Source: Azospirillum brasilense
GTDB taxonomy: Bacteria > Pseudomonadota > Alphaproteobacteria > Azospirillales > Azospirillaceae
Length of the DNA: 64,000 nt
Assembly (NCBI RefSeq): GCF_001315015.1
Contig: NZ_CP012919.1
Coordinates: 92,481-156,480 of the forward strand
Reading direction: 5' to 3'
Shown: positions 50,120 through 59,265 of the stretch, in pieces
Numbering within the stretch: the first letter of the stretch is position 1
Layout of the letters: each line of letters starts with the position of its first letter
Made by a program: the position numbers and the translations under genes
The notes under the pieces: generated by a model
Databases searched by the model: none
What the model was told of the DNA's origin: nothing
The model's input: the letters and a program-made list of their open reading frames with translations, nothing else

Positions 50120-52732
50120 ATGATTTCCGTCATTGTCTACGGTAGGAACGACTCGCACGGCTATAATCTGCACAAACGCGCCGCTCTTAGCCTCAACAGC
50201 ATCGCAGAGGTTATGACCGCTCCCGGCGATGAAATCATCTTTGTCGATTACAACACGCCTGACGATTTGCCGACCTTCGTCGAAGCGATTCTCGATACGT
50301 TGACCGGGCGCTGCCGGGGGATGTTGCGTGTCGTTCGCGTTCGTCCGACGCTGCATGCCCTTTTCGCCGACCGGACCAGCTATGCGACCGTAGAATCGGT
50401 CGCCCGGAACGTGGGCTTGCGCCGCTCCAATCCGCGCAACCGCTGGATATTGTCCACAAACACCGACATGGTTTTCCTCCGCCGGGATGGGGGCCGTTCC
50501 CTGTCAGAACTGGTGGACGGGTTACCCGACGGTTTCTATCAGGTGCCGCGTTTCGAAGTGCCGGAATCGTTGTGGGAGTCCCTGGACCGCCGCGATCCCC
50601 GCTTGGCGATCGAACGGTTCCGCTGGTGGGGCGCGCGTTTCCACCTGAACGAATTGGTGCACACCGATCCGATCACGCGCTTTGACGGCATCGGAGACTT
50701 CCAACTTGCCCTCCGGTCGGATCTGTTCGCGATTCACGGCTTCAACGAGGACATGCTGGCGGGGTGGAACGTCGACATGAACCTGTGCCACCGGCTGCAC
50801 CGCCGGTATGGGCGTGTCGATTCCTTATCGGGCCAAGTCCTGGCCTATCATTGTGGCCACACCCGTCTTCCCACCGCGATCCATCGCGACGACACGGTCA
50901 TGAACGATCCGGTGCGCTACATCGACCGTGTCGTTCGGGATGACCTGCCCGAACAGGCGGAGCGTTGGGGGCTGGCGCGCCATGAACTGGAGGAATTCCA
51001 CGCGGACGCCCCCCCTTCCGGCCTCCTGCCCGCCGCCCTGGAAGAGAGCCTGCCGGCGCAGGACGATCCCGGGCGCGAGGCATGGAACGACTTCACCAAT
51101 TTCAGTGCCCGTTTCCGTTTGCGGCTCGATCCGGATCACGCGCTTCCCTATGTCGCGGATCTCCTGGCGACGGCGCCGCCGGATGCGGTGCTGGCCTATG
51201 TCGGCAGCCACCGCGGGATGTTCGAACGCACGCTGCGGGCTTGGCGGGCACTCGGCCATGGCGAGGCGGTTCTGGTGCCCGAAGGTGGGGTGATTCTGGA
51301 TGAAGTCCCCGGCGTGGAAGCCGTCGACGCGCTGGAACTCGACCGCCGGGCCTCTCTGTTTCTGTTCGAATTCGCCCTGGATGACGTCTGGCTTGCCCAG
51401 GACCCCTGCCCCTGCTTTGAGGGGATTCCGGAGGAAGGGCTGAGGCAACTCGGCCTGATCTACGGCCTCTTCATTCAGCAGACGGAACGGGAGCGCCAAC
51501 GCCTCGCGGCGGGCAAGGGCACGCCGAGGCGTTTCATTGGCGTGCCTGCGGTCAACACGTTCTTCGGCATGCGCTTCGGAGAGCGGGTCATGTTCACGCA
51601 CACGATGTTCAGCACGCGCGTCCGCCATGGACAGGTCCGCCGCACGGGGCTCGCCGTCCGGTCCGACGGGGCGGGGGATGAGACCGGGCGGCGGCTCGGA
51701 GCGGCCCTGGGCCGGGCCTTTCCCATCGACCGGCAGGAGGTCGAGATCGCGCGCGGCGATCTGGATCTCATCCTTGCCGCCAATGGGCCGGACATCGTCG
51801 AGCCGCACCGCTGCACGGCGGTCGCTCTGGCGTTGCTGGACGTTGTTGGAGCGGCGGTGCCTGAACCGGTGCGGCGGGAGCGGAGACGTTGGATCGAACA
51901 GAACCGGCCGAGCCGTGCATTGCGGGAGCGCATCGATCCTCTCATCGTCTCTTCTTCCAGGCCCCCTGGCCCGCCGCTGCTCAACAAGCTCTGCGCGGCG
52001 GAGGATTGGGAGGATGCCCACTGGCGGACCGTCGCCGAAGAGTTCACGCGTGACGGCCTGCCTTTCCGGGCGTCCACCTACGCCTATTTCAAGCGCAGCC
52101 GCGGGGTGTGGGAACGCACTCACATGCTGTACGGGATGGGGCGGCTTGGTGTGATCGGGCATGATGCCCGCTGTGCGGTCATCAGCCGGGCGCCGGACGG
52201 GCTGGGCCATTTCCTGTCCCTCCGGACCGCCGGAGTGGATGTCATCGACCTCCAGGGGCATGAGGCTGGCTGGCTGGCGCGGCGGCGGATGCGCTGGGCG
52301 GATCGGATGTCCATCCACCCCGATCCGGCCTCCCTATCGCCGGACCGGTCATGGAATGCCGTCTTCATTCCGCAGAACACCCTCCTGGCAGCCGGATTGC
52401 GGCAGGCCGACTCTCTTCTGCGCCATGCTGCGCGCAGATTGGTCGAAGGCGGAGTCATCGCCTGCTCCGTCGAGACCGCTCTCGATCGGCGGGGGCGGAG
52501 GGATCGTCCCGCTCCGGGCCGGCTCGCCGCGGTGATGCGCATCCTTGCGGACAGGAGCGGGCTGGTGTCGTGCGGGGGAGTGGACTGGAGCCTGAGCGAC
52601 GCCACACTGGACCGGATCGCCGTGCGGGGAGAGGATTCGGAGCGCCGGCCGCATCTGGTGACGCGCGACGATCACGGGCATCGCACCTGTTCGGTCTGGT
52701 TCCTGCGCAAGGAAGGGCATCCTCAGCGTTGA
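50120..52732 (+). CDS. GT2-type glycosyltransferase fused to the same conserved C-terminal domain, copy 3
   Basis: The 870-residue protein has a GT-A head (ISVIVYGRNDSHGYNLHKRAA, IIFVDYNTPDDLP, RWILSTNTDMVFLRR, FQLALRSDLFAIHGFNEDMLAGWNVDMNLC) rather than the GT-B head of copies 1 and 2. A middle region (about 290-610) is unique. From about residue 613 the same domain follows: GPPLLNKLCAAEDWEDAHW, YFKRSRGVWERTHMLYGMGRLGV, WSLSDATLDRIAV. The pattern in which different catalytic heads carry the same tail suggests the tail defines a location or partner. It may act with the neighbouring glycosyltransferases on one glycan. Confidence 0.83.
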   Translation: MISVIVYGRNDSHGYNLHKRAALSLNSIAEVMTAPGDEIIFVDYNTPDDLPTFVEAILDTLTGRCRGMLRVVRVRPTLHALFADRTSYATVESVARNVGLRRSNPRNRWILSTNTDMVFLRRDGGRSLSELVDGLPDGFYQVPRFEVPESLWESLDRRDPRLAIERFRWWGARFHLNELVHTDPITRFDGIGDFQLALRSDLFAIHGFNEDMLAGWNVDMNLCHRLHRRYGRVDSLSGQVLAYHCGHTRLPTAIHRDDTVMNDPVRYIDRVVRDDLPEQAERWGLARHELEEFHADAPPSGLLPAALEESLPAQDDPGREAWNDFTNFSARFRLRLDPDHALPYVADLLATAPPDAVLAYVGSHRGMFERTLRAWRALGHGEAVLVPEGGVILDEVPGVEAVDALELDRRASLFLFEFALDDVWLAQDPCPCFEGIPEEGLRQLGLIYGLFIQQTERERQRLAAGKGTPRRFIGVPAVNTFFGMRFGERVMFTHTMFSTRVRHGQVRRTGLAVRSDGAGDETGRRLGAALGRAFPIDRQEVEIARGDLDLILAANGPDIVEPHRCTAVALALLDVVGAAVPEPVRRERRRWIEQNRPSRALRERIDPLIVSSSRPPGPPLLNKLCAAEDWEDAHWRTVAEEFTRDGLPFRASTYAYFKRSRGVWERTHMLYGMGRLGVIGHDARCAVISRAPDGLGHFLSLRTAGVDVIDLQGHEAGWLARRRMRWADRMSIHPDPASLSPDRSWNAVFIPQNTLLAAGLRQADSLLRHAARRLVEGGVIACSVETALDRRGRRDRPAPGRLAAVMRILADRSGLVSCGGVDWSLSDATLDRIAVRGEDSERRPHLVTRDDHGHRTCSVWFLRKEGHPQR

Positions 52733-52962
52733 GCGAAGGGAAAGCGGTGCAGGCGCTTCCAGACGCCCAGGCTCTCGACGAATTGCACGACCGGTCCCGT
52801 GAAGCCATGGGCGGCCAGGCCGCCCAGGTCCTTTGGCGACGACAGAAGCCGGTATTCGGCCCAGACCGCCGCCCGACGGGCGGCCATGGCCTCTGTAAAG
52901 GAGGCATCCACCTCATTGATGTAACGGTCACCGGCACCGAGCTGGCGGTCGTGGTACCGGAC
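52723..52962 (-). pseudogene. C-terminal fragment of an unidentified gene
   Basis: The minus frame from a TAG at 52963-52965 down to the stop at 52723 reads like real protein (GAGDRYINEVDASF, AARRAAVWAEYRLLSSPKDL, GPVVQFVESLGVWKRLHRF), about 79 codons. There is no start codon of quality. It abuts, head to head, a truncated FkbM gene on the other strand. I do not recognise the parent family. It overlaps the 3' end of the glycosyltransferase at 50120 by 10 bp. Confidence 0.5.
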
Positions 52963-53407
52963 CTACACGCTTGCCGCGGCCGGGGCGGAGGATGGCGAGA
53001 CGTCGTTCACCAATTCCGTCGATGATCCGTTCGGTGGCACGGCCATGCCCAACGCCGGCGCACCCCAATGGACCGTCCGGCAGGTTTCCCTGGACCGTGA
53101 GGTGGAACGGCTCAGCTTTGAAGGACCCTTCCTGGTGAAGCTCGACACGCATGGCACAGAACGCGAAATCCTGGCCGGGGCCCACCGGGTCCTGGAGAAC
53201 TGCGACCTGCTGGTGATCGAAATGTACAATTACGGGGAGGACAGCCGGCGCTTTCCTGCCATGTGCCAGCATGTGGAGAGCCTGGGCTTTCATTGCATCG
53301 ACATGGCTGAACCGATGTACCGTGACCATGATCGAGCGTTCTGGCAGGTCGATTTCTTCTTCGTGCGCAAGGAGCGTCCGGAAGCCCTCTACCCCTCGTT
53401 CCGTTGA
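52925..53407 (+). pseudogene. FkbM-family methyltransferase remnant (N-terminus missing)
   Basis: From a TAA at 52922 the frame gives about 160 codons of FkbM methyltransferase: AAAGAEDGETSFTN, DDPFGGTAMPN, FEGPFLVKLDTHGTEREILAGAHRVL and LVIEMYNYGEDSRRFPAMC, ending FFFVRKERPEALYPSFR. The SAM-binding front half is absent. Homology begins near 52950, exactly where the minus-strand fragment starts. An ATG at 53045 could start a 120-residue product, but it would lack the cofactor site. I treat it as a truncated gene left by a rearrangement. Confidence 0.7.
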
Positions 53408-53558
53408 ACGGAGGCAAACGGCGCAGAAACGTGACGCCGGTGGTTGGGCAGAAGCGAGCCGTGTTGAGCGGAATGGAAAGTTTGGTTTTTCCAAGTTTCG
53501 TGTGACCAAGCGGCGTCCTGTACCGCGTGCGGGACGCCGCGACCGCCGGCCATGGCCG

Positions 53559-54278
53559 CTACGGCGCCGTCGGTTCGGCGATCAGGGTGTGGCAGGCGAA
53601 GCAGTCGCGGCTGTCGGGCGGCGCCTCCCGGCAGGCGGCGAGCTGCTCGGGCGTGAAGCGGGCCTGCGGCATCAGCAGCGAGCGCAGCGTGCGGAAGCCG
53701 TGGCTCTCGATGTAGCGGACGAACTCCTCCCGGTTCCACTCGCGCACATGTTCGGGCTTGGGCGAGCGCAGGCAGTCCCGCCCCCGCAGGATGTCGCGCT
53801 CCGGCGTGGAGAAGACCGCCACGCCGCCGGGGGCGAGGTGACGCTTGATGAACGCCACGCAGGGGTCCGGGTCGAGCAGGTGCTCCAGCACGTCCGAACA
53901 GATCACCAGCCCGAAGCGCGCGCCGAGGTCGGCGTCGGGCCGTTCCAGATCGACCGGAACGAAGCGCAGTTCCGGGAAGTCGGCGGCGATGCGCCCGGCA
54001 AGCGTCGGCTGGTCGACGACGGTGACCGACGCCGACGCCGACGCCGGCGCCAGGAGCCGGTGCAGCTTGATGGGATAGCCGCAGCCCACGTCGAGCACAT
54101 GCGGCCGTTCCGGCATCCCCCGCGCCACATCCCGGGCCGCCTCGTAGACGTGCCACTGGTAGATCGAGGCCATCTCGATGCGCCACGGCGTCCAGTAGTC
54201 CCCCGGCTCGGCCTCGACGGTCTCCACCGCCGTCAGCGAGACGTAGCCCGCCTTGAGGAAGTAGTTGTTTGCCTTCAT
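53559..54278 (-). CDS. SAM-dependent methyltransferase
   Basis: The 239-residue protein starts at ATG 54278. Motif I is HVLDVGCGYPIKLHRLL, followed by VTVVDQP, ELRFVPVDLERPD and CSDVLEHLLDPDPCVAFIKRHLAPGGVAVFSTPERD. All methyltransferase motifs are in place, so it is probably active on a sugar or lipid-linked acceptor. The C-terminal CREAPPDSRDCFACHTLIAEP has three cysteines. It is divergent from the asparagine synthase gene with 171 bp between. Confidence 0.87.
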   Translation of the reverse strand: MKANNYFLKAGYVSLTAVETVEAEPGDYWTPWRIEMASIYQWHVYEAARDVARGMPERPHVLDVGCGYPIKLHRLLAPASASASVTVVDQPTLAGRIAADFPELRFVPVDLERPDADLGARFGLVICSDVLEHLLDPDPCVAFIKRHLAPGGVAVFSTPERDILRGRDCLRSPKPEHVREWNREEFVRYIESHGFRTLRSLLMPQARFTPEQLAACREAPPDSRDCFACHTLIAEPTAP

Positions 54279-54449
54279 GCCGTGGGTTCCCTCCGTCGCG
54301 GCGGTGCCGAGGCCGCCGCCCGTGTGCTCTATCACGGGCAAGGGTCCGTGGAAAGCCACGACCGGCTTCCCCGTGCCGGGAGCTTGACGGTACCGGCGGC
54401 CCTCGGCAAGGTCGCGGGAATGGAGCGGACGCCGGGGAAGGACAGATCG

Positions 54450-56228
54450 ATGTGTGGGCTGCTTGCTGTCGCCGGTCCCGGACCCGTAACGCCCGCCACG
54501 GCCGCCCTGGACCGGCTGGCCCACCGCGGCCCGGACGGCGCCGGCGCTTGGGCGGCGCCGTCCGGGTTGGCTTGGCTGGGGCACCGGCGCCTGTCCATCA
54601 ACGACCTGTCGCCGGCGGGGAACCAGCCGCTGCTGCACGCGGGCGGCGGGACCGGCGATGTGCTGGCGCTGGTCTGCAACGGCGAGATCTACAACGCCCC
54701 GACGCTGCGGACCGAGCTGGAGGCGCTCGGCCACGCCTTCGCCTCGCGCAGCGACAACGAGGTGATCCTGCACGGCTACCGCGCCTGGGGGGACGCGGTG
54801 GTCGACCGCCTGACGGGCATGTTCGCCTTCGTGCTCTGGGACGACCGCCGCCGCCGCCTGCTGGCGGCGCGCGACCGGGTCGGCATCAAGCCCCTCTACT
54901 GGGCCGAGCCGGGAGACGGCGGCATCGCCTTCGCCTCCGAGGCGCGGCCCCTCGCGACGCTGCCCGGGATCGGGCCGGCGGTGGAACTGCGGGCGCTCGG
55001 CCATGCGCTCACCCTCGGCTACGTGCCGGCACCCCTGTCCGCTTGGCGCGGCATCCACAAGCTGGAGCCGGGCCGGCTGCTGGTCTGGGAGCCGGGGCAG
55101 GGTGCCGCCCTCCGGCGCTATTGGGAGGCGCCGCGGAGCCTGGCGGCGGCCGGGGACGGGGATGCGGGCTGGGCCGGCCTGTTCGACCGTGCGGTGGCCG
55201 ACCACCTGCTGTCGGACGTCCCGGCTGGCCTGTTCCTCTCTGGCGGGCTCGATTCCGCAGCGGTCGCGACGGCCGCCGTCGGGGCCGGGCTGCGCCCGGC
55301 CGCCTACACCCTGTGCTACCCCGGCCGCCCCGACGCCGAGGCGGAAGTGGCGGCCGCGGTGGCACGGCATCTGGGCCTGGAGCACCGGTTGGTTCCCGCC
55401 CCCACGGATGGGCTGGCGGACCGGCTGGCCGGGGTGGCGGCCCTGTTCGACGAGCCCCAGGGCTACAGCGCCCTGGTCACCATGGCCGGGATCGCCCGCG
55501 CCGCGGCAGCGGAGCACAAGGTGGTGCTGTCGGGGGACGGTGGCGACGAGGTGCTGGGCGGCTACGCATGGTACGCCGGCCTCGACCCGGACGGCCCGCC
55601 GCCCGGGGCGGAGGCGGGGGACGCCCACGCCGCCTTCGCCGCGCGGTCGGTGCTGCACCGCCACGCCATGCGCCTGTTCCCGCGCTTCCTGCCGGACGAG
55701 GTCGAGGCGCTGTTCGCCCCCGCGGGGCTGCGCTTCGGGGAGGAGGAGATGCTGGCGCCGCTGGAGGCCGCCTTCGAACCCGGCCTGCCCCTGCGCCGCG
55801 CCCTGCAGCGGGTGGACCTCGCCACCTTCTGCGCCGACAGCATCCTGGCCAAGGTCGATCGCGCCAGCATGGCGTACGGCCTGGAGGTGCGGGTGCCGTT
55901 CCTCGACCACCGGCTGGTCGAATGGGGCCTGTCCCGCCCGCCTGCGGCCGAGGAGGCGGTGCATGGGAAGCCAGTGCTGCGCCGCTATCTGGCCGGGCGG
56001 GTGCCCGAACGCGTGTTCGGCCATCCCAAGACCGGCTTCAGCCTGAAGGACACCGGCCCTTTCGACTGGAACGCCGCCCTCGACCGCGTCGCCGCCGGCC
56101 CGCTGGTCCGCCACGGCCTGCTCGATCCCGGCTTCCGGCGGATCGTGGAGGCGCGGTCGCCGTACCGCCAGGCCCGGATCTGGGCTCTGCTCGCCCTGTC
56201 GCTGTGGGCCGGGAGCTGGATGGAATGA
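54450..56228 (+). CDS. asnB: Asparagine synthase (glutamine-hydrolysing)
   Basis: ATG 54450 follows GGGGAAGGACAG. The first residue after Met is Cys2 (MCGLLAVAGPGP), the class II amidotransferase nucleophile. HRGPDGAGAW, LVCNGEIYNAP and RDRVGIKPLYW belong to that domain. The synthetase domain has the ATP pyrophosphatase loop LFLSGGLDSAAVATAA and SGDGGDEVLGGY; VDRASMAYGLEVRVPFLDHRLVE ends the signature. The protein has 592 residues. In glycan clusters such enzymes amidate sugars or uronic acids rather than make free asparagine; here that is an inference from context. Confidence 0.92.
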   Translation: MCGLLAVAGPGPVTPATAALDRLAHRGPDGAGAWAAPSGLAWLGHRRLSINDLSPAGNQPLLHAGGGTGDVLALVCNGEIYNAPTLRTELEALGHAFASRSDNEVILHGYRAWGDAVVDRLTGMFAFVLWDDRRRRLLAARDRVGIKPLYWAEPGDGGIAFASEARPLATLPGIGPAVELRALGHALTLGYVPAPLSAWRGIHKLEPGRLLVWEPGQGAALRRYWEAPRSLAAAGDGDAGWAGLFDRAVADHLLSDVPAGLFLSGGLDSAAVATAAVGAGLRPAAYTLCYPGRPDAEAEVAAAVARHLGLEHRLVPAPTDGLADRLAGVAALFDEPQGYSALVTMAGIARAAAAEHKVVLSGDGGDEVLGGYAWYAGLDPDGPPPGAEAGDAHAAFAARSVLHRHAMRLFPRFLPDEVEALFAPAGLRFGEEEMLAPLEAAFEPGLPLRRALQRVDLATFCADSILAKVDRASMAYGLEVRVPFLDHRLVEWGLSRPPAAEEAVHGKPVLRRYLAGRVPERVFGHPKTGFSLKDTGPFDWNAALDRVAAGPLVRHGLLDPGFRRIVEARSPYRQARIWALLALSLWAGSWME

Positions 56229-56246
56229 CGGCCGGAGGGACCGCCG

Positions 56247-56350
56247 TCACCCGGCGGCGTCCAGAAGCCCCGGGGAGAAGCGCCGGACTGTTTCCGTGAC
56301 GCCCAGCTCGGCGGCGATCCGCGACGCTCCGGCCAGCGTGGTCCATGGAC
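56247..56350 (-). pseudogene. Short coding remnant, family unknown
   Basis: The minus frame ending at 56247 reads GPWTTLAGASRIAAELGV and TETVRRFSPGLLDAAG before its stop, unlike the shadow frames around it. It has no start and only about 34 codons. It looks like the C-terminus of a lost gene beside the intact methyltransferase at 56448. Confidence 0.3.
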
Positions 56351-56447
56351 CGATGTATCCGGACCGAGGTGCTCGGCATGGTGGCTTGCACCGCTCGAAT
56401 GGGGTACGGTCCCGCACGACCACACGACCCAGCCCGTGGAGATCCCG

Positions 56448-57194
56448 ATGTCCGCGTCCGACGGGGAACGGCCGGAAACGCCGCCCCATGTGAAGACCCT
56501 GGAAAGCCTGGCCCGCAAGGGGTGCTCGATCGGCGACCGATTTGCCCCGGGCTCGCCGGAAGGCCGCGAGGCCATCGCCTACTGGTTCGAGGTGATCCAG
56601 TATGCGGACCGGATGCTCAACCTCGCCTGCAACGACTATTACGACCTCCGGCATCCCAAGCATTACCTCTGGACCGGCCACGCCGCCTTCCTGGTGGAGA
56701 ATATCCGGCCGGGCGAGCGGGTCCTCGATATCGGATGCGGGGCCAGCTACTACCAGCAATGGATGGCGCAGACCGCGGCGGAGGTCGTCGCCGTCGACAT
56801 CAACCCGGACCGGGTGGCCCAGTCGATCCGCAACAACACCATGCCCAACCTGCGCTTCCTGACCATGGACGCGACGCGCGAGCTGCCGGAGGGCCGGTTC
56901 GATGTCGTCGTCTGCTCGCACGTGCTGGAGCATCTCGACGACCCGGTGCCGCTGCTCACCAATCTCGCCCGCCACATCCCGAAGATCGTGGTCAAGGTCC
57001 CGGCCGTGGACAGCACCTGGTACAAGCTGGTCCGGAAGGACATCGGCCTGTTCTGGATGGACGATCCCGACCACCGCCGGGAGTACACGCTGGATCTGCT
57101 GCGCGAGCATCTGGAGGCGGGCGGCTGGACGGTCGCCTCCCTGGTCCGCGGCTTCGATCTGCGTGCCATCGCCACCTCGCCGGCCGCGGGTTGA
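56448..57194 (+). CDS. SAM-dependent methyltransferase
   Basis: The 248-residue protein starts at ATG 56448, or at GTG 56436 with four more residues. Motif I is RVLDIGCGASYYQQWMA, then VVAVDINPDRV, RFLTMDAT and VVVCSHVLEHLDDPVPLL. The N-terminal DYYDLRHPKHYLWTGHAAFLVENI is shared with glycan-cluster methyltransferases. The fold appears intact, the acceptor is unknown. A truncated glycosyltransferase starts 36 bp after its stop in the same direction. Confidence 0.87.
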   Translation: MSASDGERPETPPHVKTLESLARKGCSIGDRFAPGSPEGREAIAYWFEVIQYADRMLNLACNDYYDLRHPKHYLWTGHAAFLVENIRPGERVLDIGCGASYYQQWMAQTAAEVVAVDINPDRVAQSIRNNTMPNLRFLTMDATRELPEGRFDVVVCSHVLEHLDDPVPLLTNLARHIPKIVVKVPAVDSTWYKLVRKDIGLFWMDDPDHRREYTLDLLREHLEAGGWTVASLVRGFDLRAIATSPAAG

Positions 57195-57230
57195 GGCGGG
57201 GCGGGCCGCTCCCCCACCATGGACCCTGGA

Positions 57231-57491
57231 ATGGACAAGCTCAGGATCTTCATCGACTACCCCGTCAGCGAAACGGGTCAGTTCCTCGGGCTGGCGGTGC
57301 AGCAGCTCCTGCACGACCACCTGAAGACCCGGTCCGACGTGGAGGTCGTCCGGGACGACCAGGATTTCGACATCATCCTCGTGGCCAACGGCGACTCCCA
57401 CTATGTGGGCCGCAACCCGCCGGGATCATGGGGGAGCGCTGCCTTGACCCGTTCAAGTCGCTGGTCTGAGCGCGCGGGCGGGTGGCTGTGA
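57231..57491 (+). pseudogene. N-terminal fragment of a glycosyltransferase
   Basis: From ATG 57231 (or 57219) the protein begins KLRIFIDYPVSETGQFLGLA, VQQLLHDHLKTRSDVEVV and FDIILVANGDSHYVG, typical of the first strands of a GT-B glycosyltransferase. After about 62 residues the sequence loses all likeness (RNPPGSWGSAALTRSS) and stops. The next gene starts in the same frame region but with a different N-terminus. A deletion has therefore fused the head to unrelated DNA. Confidence 0.5.
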
Positions 57492-58609
57492 GCGCCCGCC
57501 CCACGCTGCTCGCCGCCGCCGCCATCGAGGCCGGGTCGCTGTTCGCCCACGCCGTCAACACGGTCAAGATGGCCGAGGGCTTCGCCCGCAACGGGCTGAA
57601 CGTGGTCTTCGTCTGCCTGGAGCCGGCCGGCGGCCCGGTGTCGCCGGAGCGGCTGAACGCGCTCTACGGCCTGAACGCGCCGCTGGACTGGGTGATGCTG
57701 CCAGCGAATGCGGACGGCACCCCGCGCGGCGACGGCATGGGCTTCGCGGTCCCGGCGCTGGAGCTGGCGCGGGCCCGCGAAGCCCGTATCGTCTACGCCC
57801 GCAGCTACGTGCTGCCGGCGCTGACGGCGCGGGAGGGGATTCCCACGCTGGTCGAAGCCCACACCGACCCGTCCAACGCCCGGCCGGACTTCGCCGACCT
57901 GCTGGCCGCCACCCACCTGCCCGGCCTGCGCCGGCTGGTCACCATCGCGCCGGTCCTGGCGCGGGGGTACGCCGCCCGCGGGGCCGCCGCCGACCGCATC
58001 GTCGTGCTGCCCGACGCGGTGGACGAACGGTTGTTCGCCCGTCCGGCCGTACCGCCTCCCTCCCCGCTGGGGCCGGGGCCGAACGCGGTGTACGCCGGGC
58101 ATCTCTACGACTACAAGGGCATCCCCGCCATTCTCGAAGCGGTGGCCCTGCGCCCCGGCATCCGCTTCCACCTGGTCGGCGGCTGGCCGCAGGATGTGGA
58201 GCGCACCCGCGCGCGGGTGGAGGCGGCGGGGCTGACCAACATAACGCTGCACGGGCTGCGCGCCCACGCCGAGATCCCGCCCTTCCTGTGGGGCGCCGAC
58301 GTGGCGCTGCTGCCGCCCTCGGCCACCCACCCCAGCGCCGCCTGGACCAGCCCGATGAAGCTCGGCGAGTACATGATGGCGCGGGTGCCGGTGGTGGCAA
58401 CCGGCATTCCGGCGCTGAGGCACTGGCTGAGCGGGCGGGAGGCGGTGTTCTGCGAACCCGACGACGGCGCCGCCCTGGCCCGCGCCATCGACGAGGCCAT
58501 CGCGCCGGGCGCGGCGCGCGACGGGCGGGTAGCGGCCGCGCACCGCCTGGCGGAGCGGTGGACCTTCACGAGGCGGGCGGCCATGCTTTTGGATGCCTGC
58601 GCGGCCTGA
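57488..58609 (+). CDS. Glycosyltransferase family 4
   Basis: The 373-residue protein starts at GTG 57488 (a second GTG lies at 57482). The GT-B halves carry AIEAGSLFAHAVNTVKMAEGFARNG, RIVYARSYVLPALT, VLPDAVDERLF, AVYAGHLYDYKGIPAILEAV and AWTSPMKLGEYMMARVPVVAT with the donor-binding glutamate. LPPSATHPSAAWTS is a variant of the usual LxPS-x-EG loop. It is cytoplasmic with no membrane helix. It is convergent with the FkbM gene next door (32 bp gap). Confidence 0.87.
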   Translation: MSARPTLLAAAAIEAGSLFAHAVNTVKMAEGFARNGLNVVFVCLEPAGGPVSPERLNALYGLNAPLDWVMLPANADGTPRGDGMGFAVPALELARAREARIVYARSYVLPALTAREGIPTLVEAHTDPSNARPDFADLLAATHLPGLRRLVTIAPVLARGYAARGAAADRIVVLPDAVDERLFARPAVPPPSPLGPGPNAVYAGHLYDYKGIPAILEAVALRPGIRFHLVGGWPQDVERTRARVEAAGLTNITLHGLRAHAEIPPFLWGADVALLPPSATHPSAAWTSPMKLGEYMMARVPVVATGIPALRHWLSGREAVFCEPDDGAALARAIDEAIAPGAARDGRVAAAHRLAERWTFTRRAAMLLDACAA

Positions 58610-58641
58610 CGCCCCCCGTCCGTCGAGCGGGGGCCCCGCCG

Positions 58642-59265
58642 TCACATCCAGTCGAGGTTGATATTCTCCAGACCGGCGTCGCGGATGCGCTTCCGCAGCC
58701 TCTCCGTCTCCGGGCGGAGCTCGGGGATCTTCGCGTCGTGCAGCTCGACGAAGGCGTGCCGGATCCGGTCCTGGAGGCCGAGATCAAGGAGCCGGTGCAA
58801 GATCGCCACCTCCGCCCCCTCCACGTCCATCTTCAGCAGCGTCACCGGGCGGTCGAGCGCACGGACGAAGGCCGCGAAGTCCACCGCCTCCACCGTCACT
58901 CGGTCCTCCCGGCTGACGTTCCCCTTGAACGGCAACAGCGAGGAACCGGTCGACCAAGTCAGCGGGTCCTGCCGGGCGTTGACGTGGAAATGCAGGGACG
59001 CCGGGCCGTCGTCGAGGGCAACGGCGGCCTGCCGCAGCGTGACGTTCGGGAATGGCGTCAGCCGCCGGGCCAGCTCACCGGACGCGTGCGGGTTCGGTTC
59101 GAAGGCGAAGACGCGCGCCCCGCGGCGTGCCATGGGGAGCGTGAACAGCCCGACATTGGCCCCGCAGTCCACGGCGATGTCGCCGGGCTCCAGAGCGGCC
59201 ACCCGCTCTAGGAAGGCATGCTCCACCGCGTGCTGCGCGGCGGCGATGCTCCTGTCCCCGGTCAT
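58642..59265 (-). CDS. FkbM family methyltransferase
   Basis: From ATG 59265 the protein has 207 residues. Motif I is GDIAVDCGANVGLFTLPMA, then VFAFEPNPHASGEL, and the FkbM signature VTLLKMDVEGAEVAILHRL. The C-terminus HAFVELHDAKIPEL closes the domain. It O-methylates a sugar or polyketide hydroxyl. An upstream frame to 59388 is of poor quality. It is the intact counterpart of the truncated FkbM gene at 52925. Confidence 0.87.
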   Translation of the reverse strand: MTGDRSIAAAQHAVEHAFLERVAALEPGDIAVDCGANVGLFTLPMARRGARVFAFEPNPHASGELARRLTPFPNVTLRQAAVALDDGPASLHFHVNARQDPLTWSTGSSLLPFKGNVSREDRVTVEAVDFAAFVRALDRPVTLLKMDVEGAEVAILHRLLDLGLQDRIRHAFVELHDAKIPELRPETERLRKRIRDAGLENINLDWM

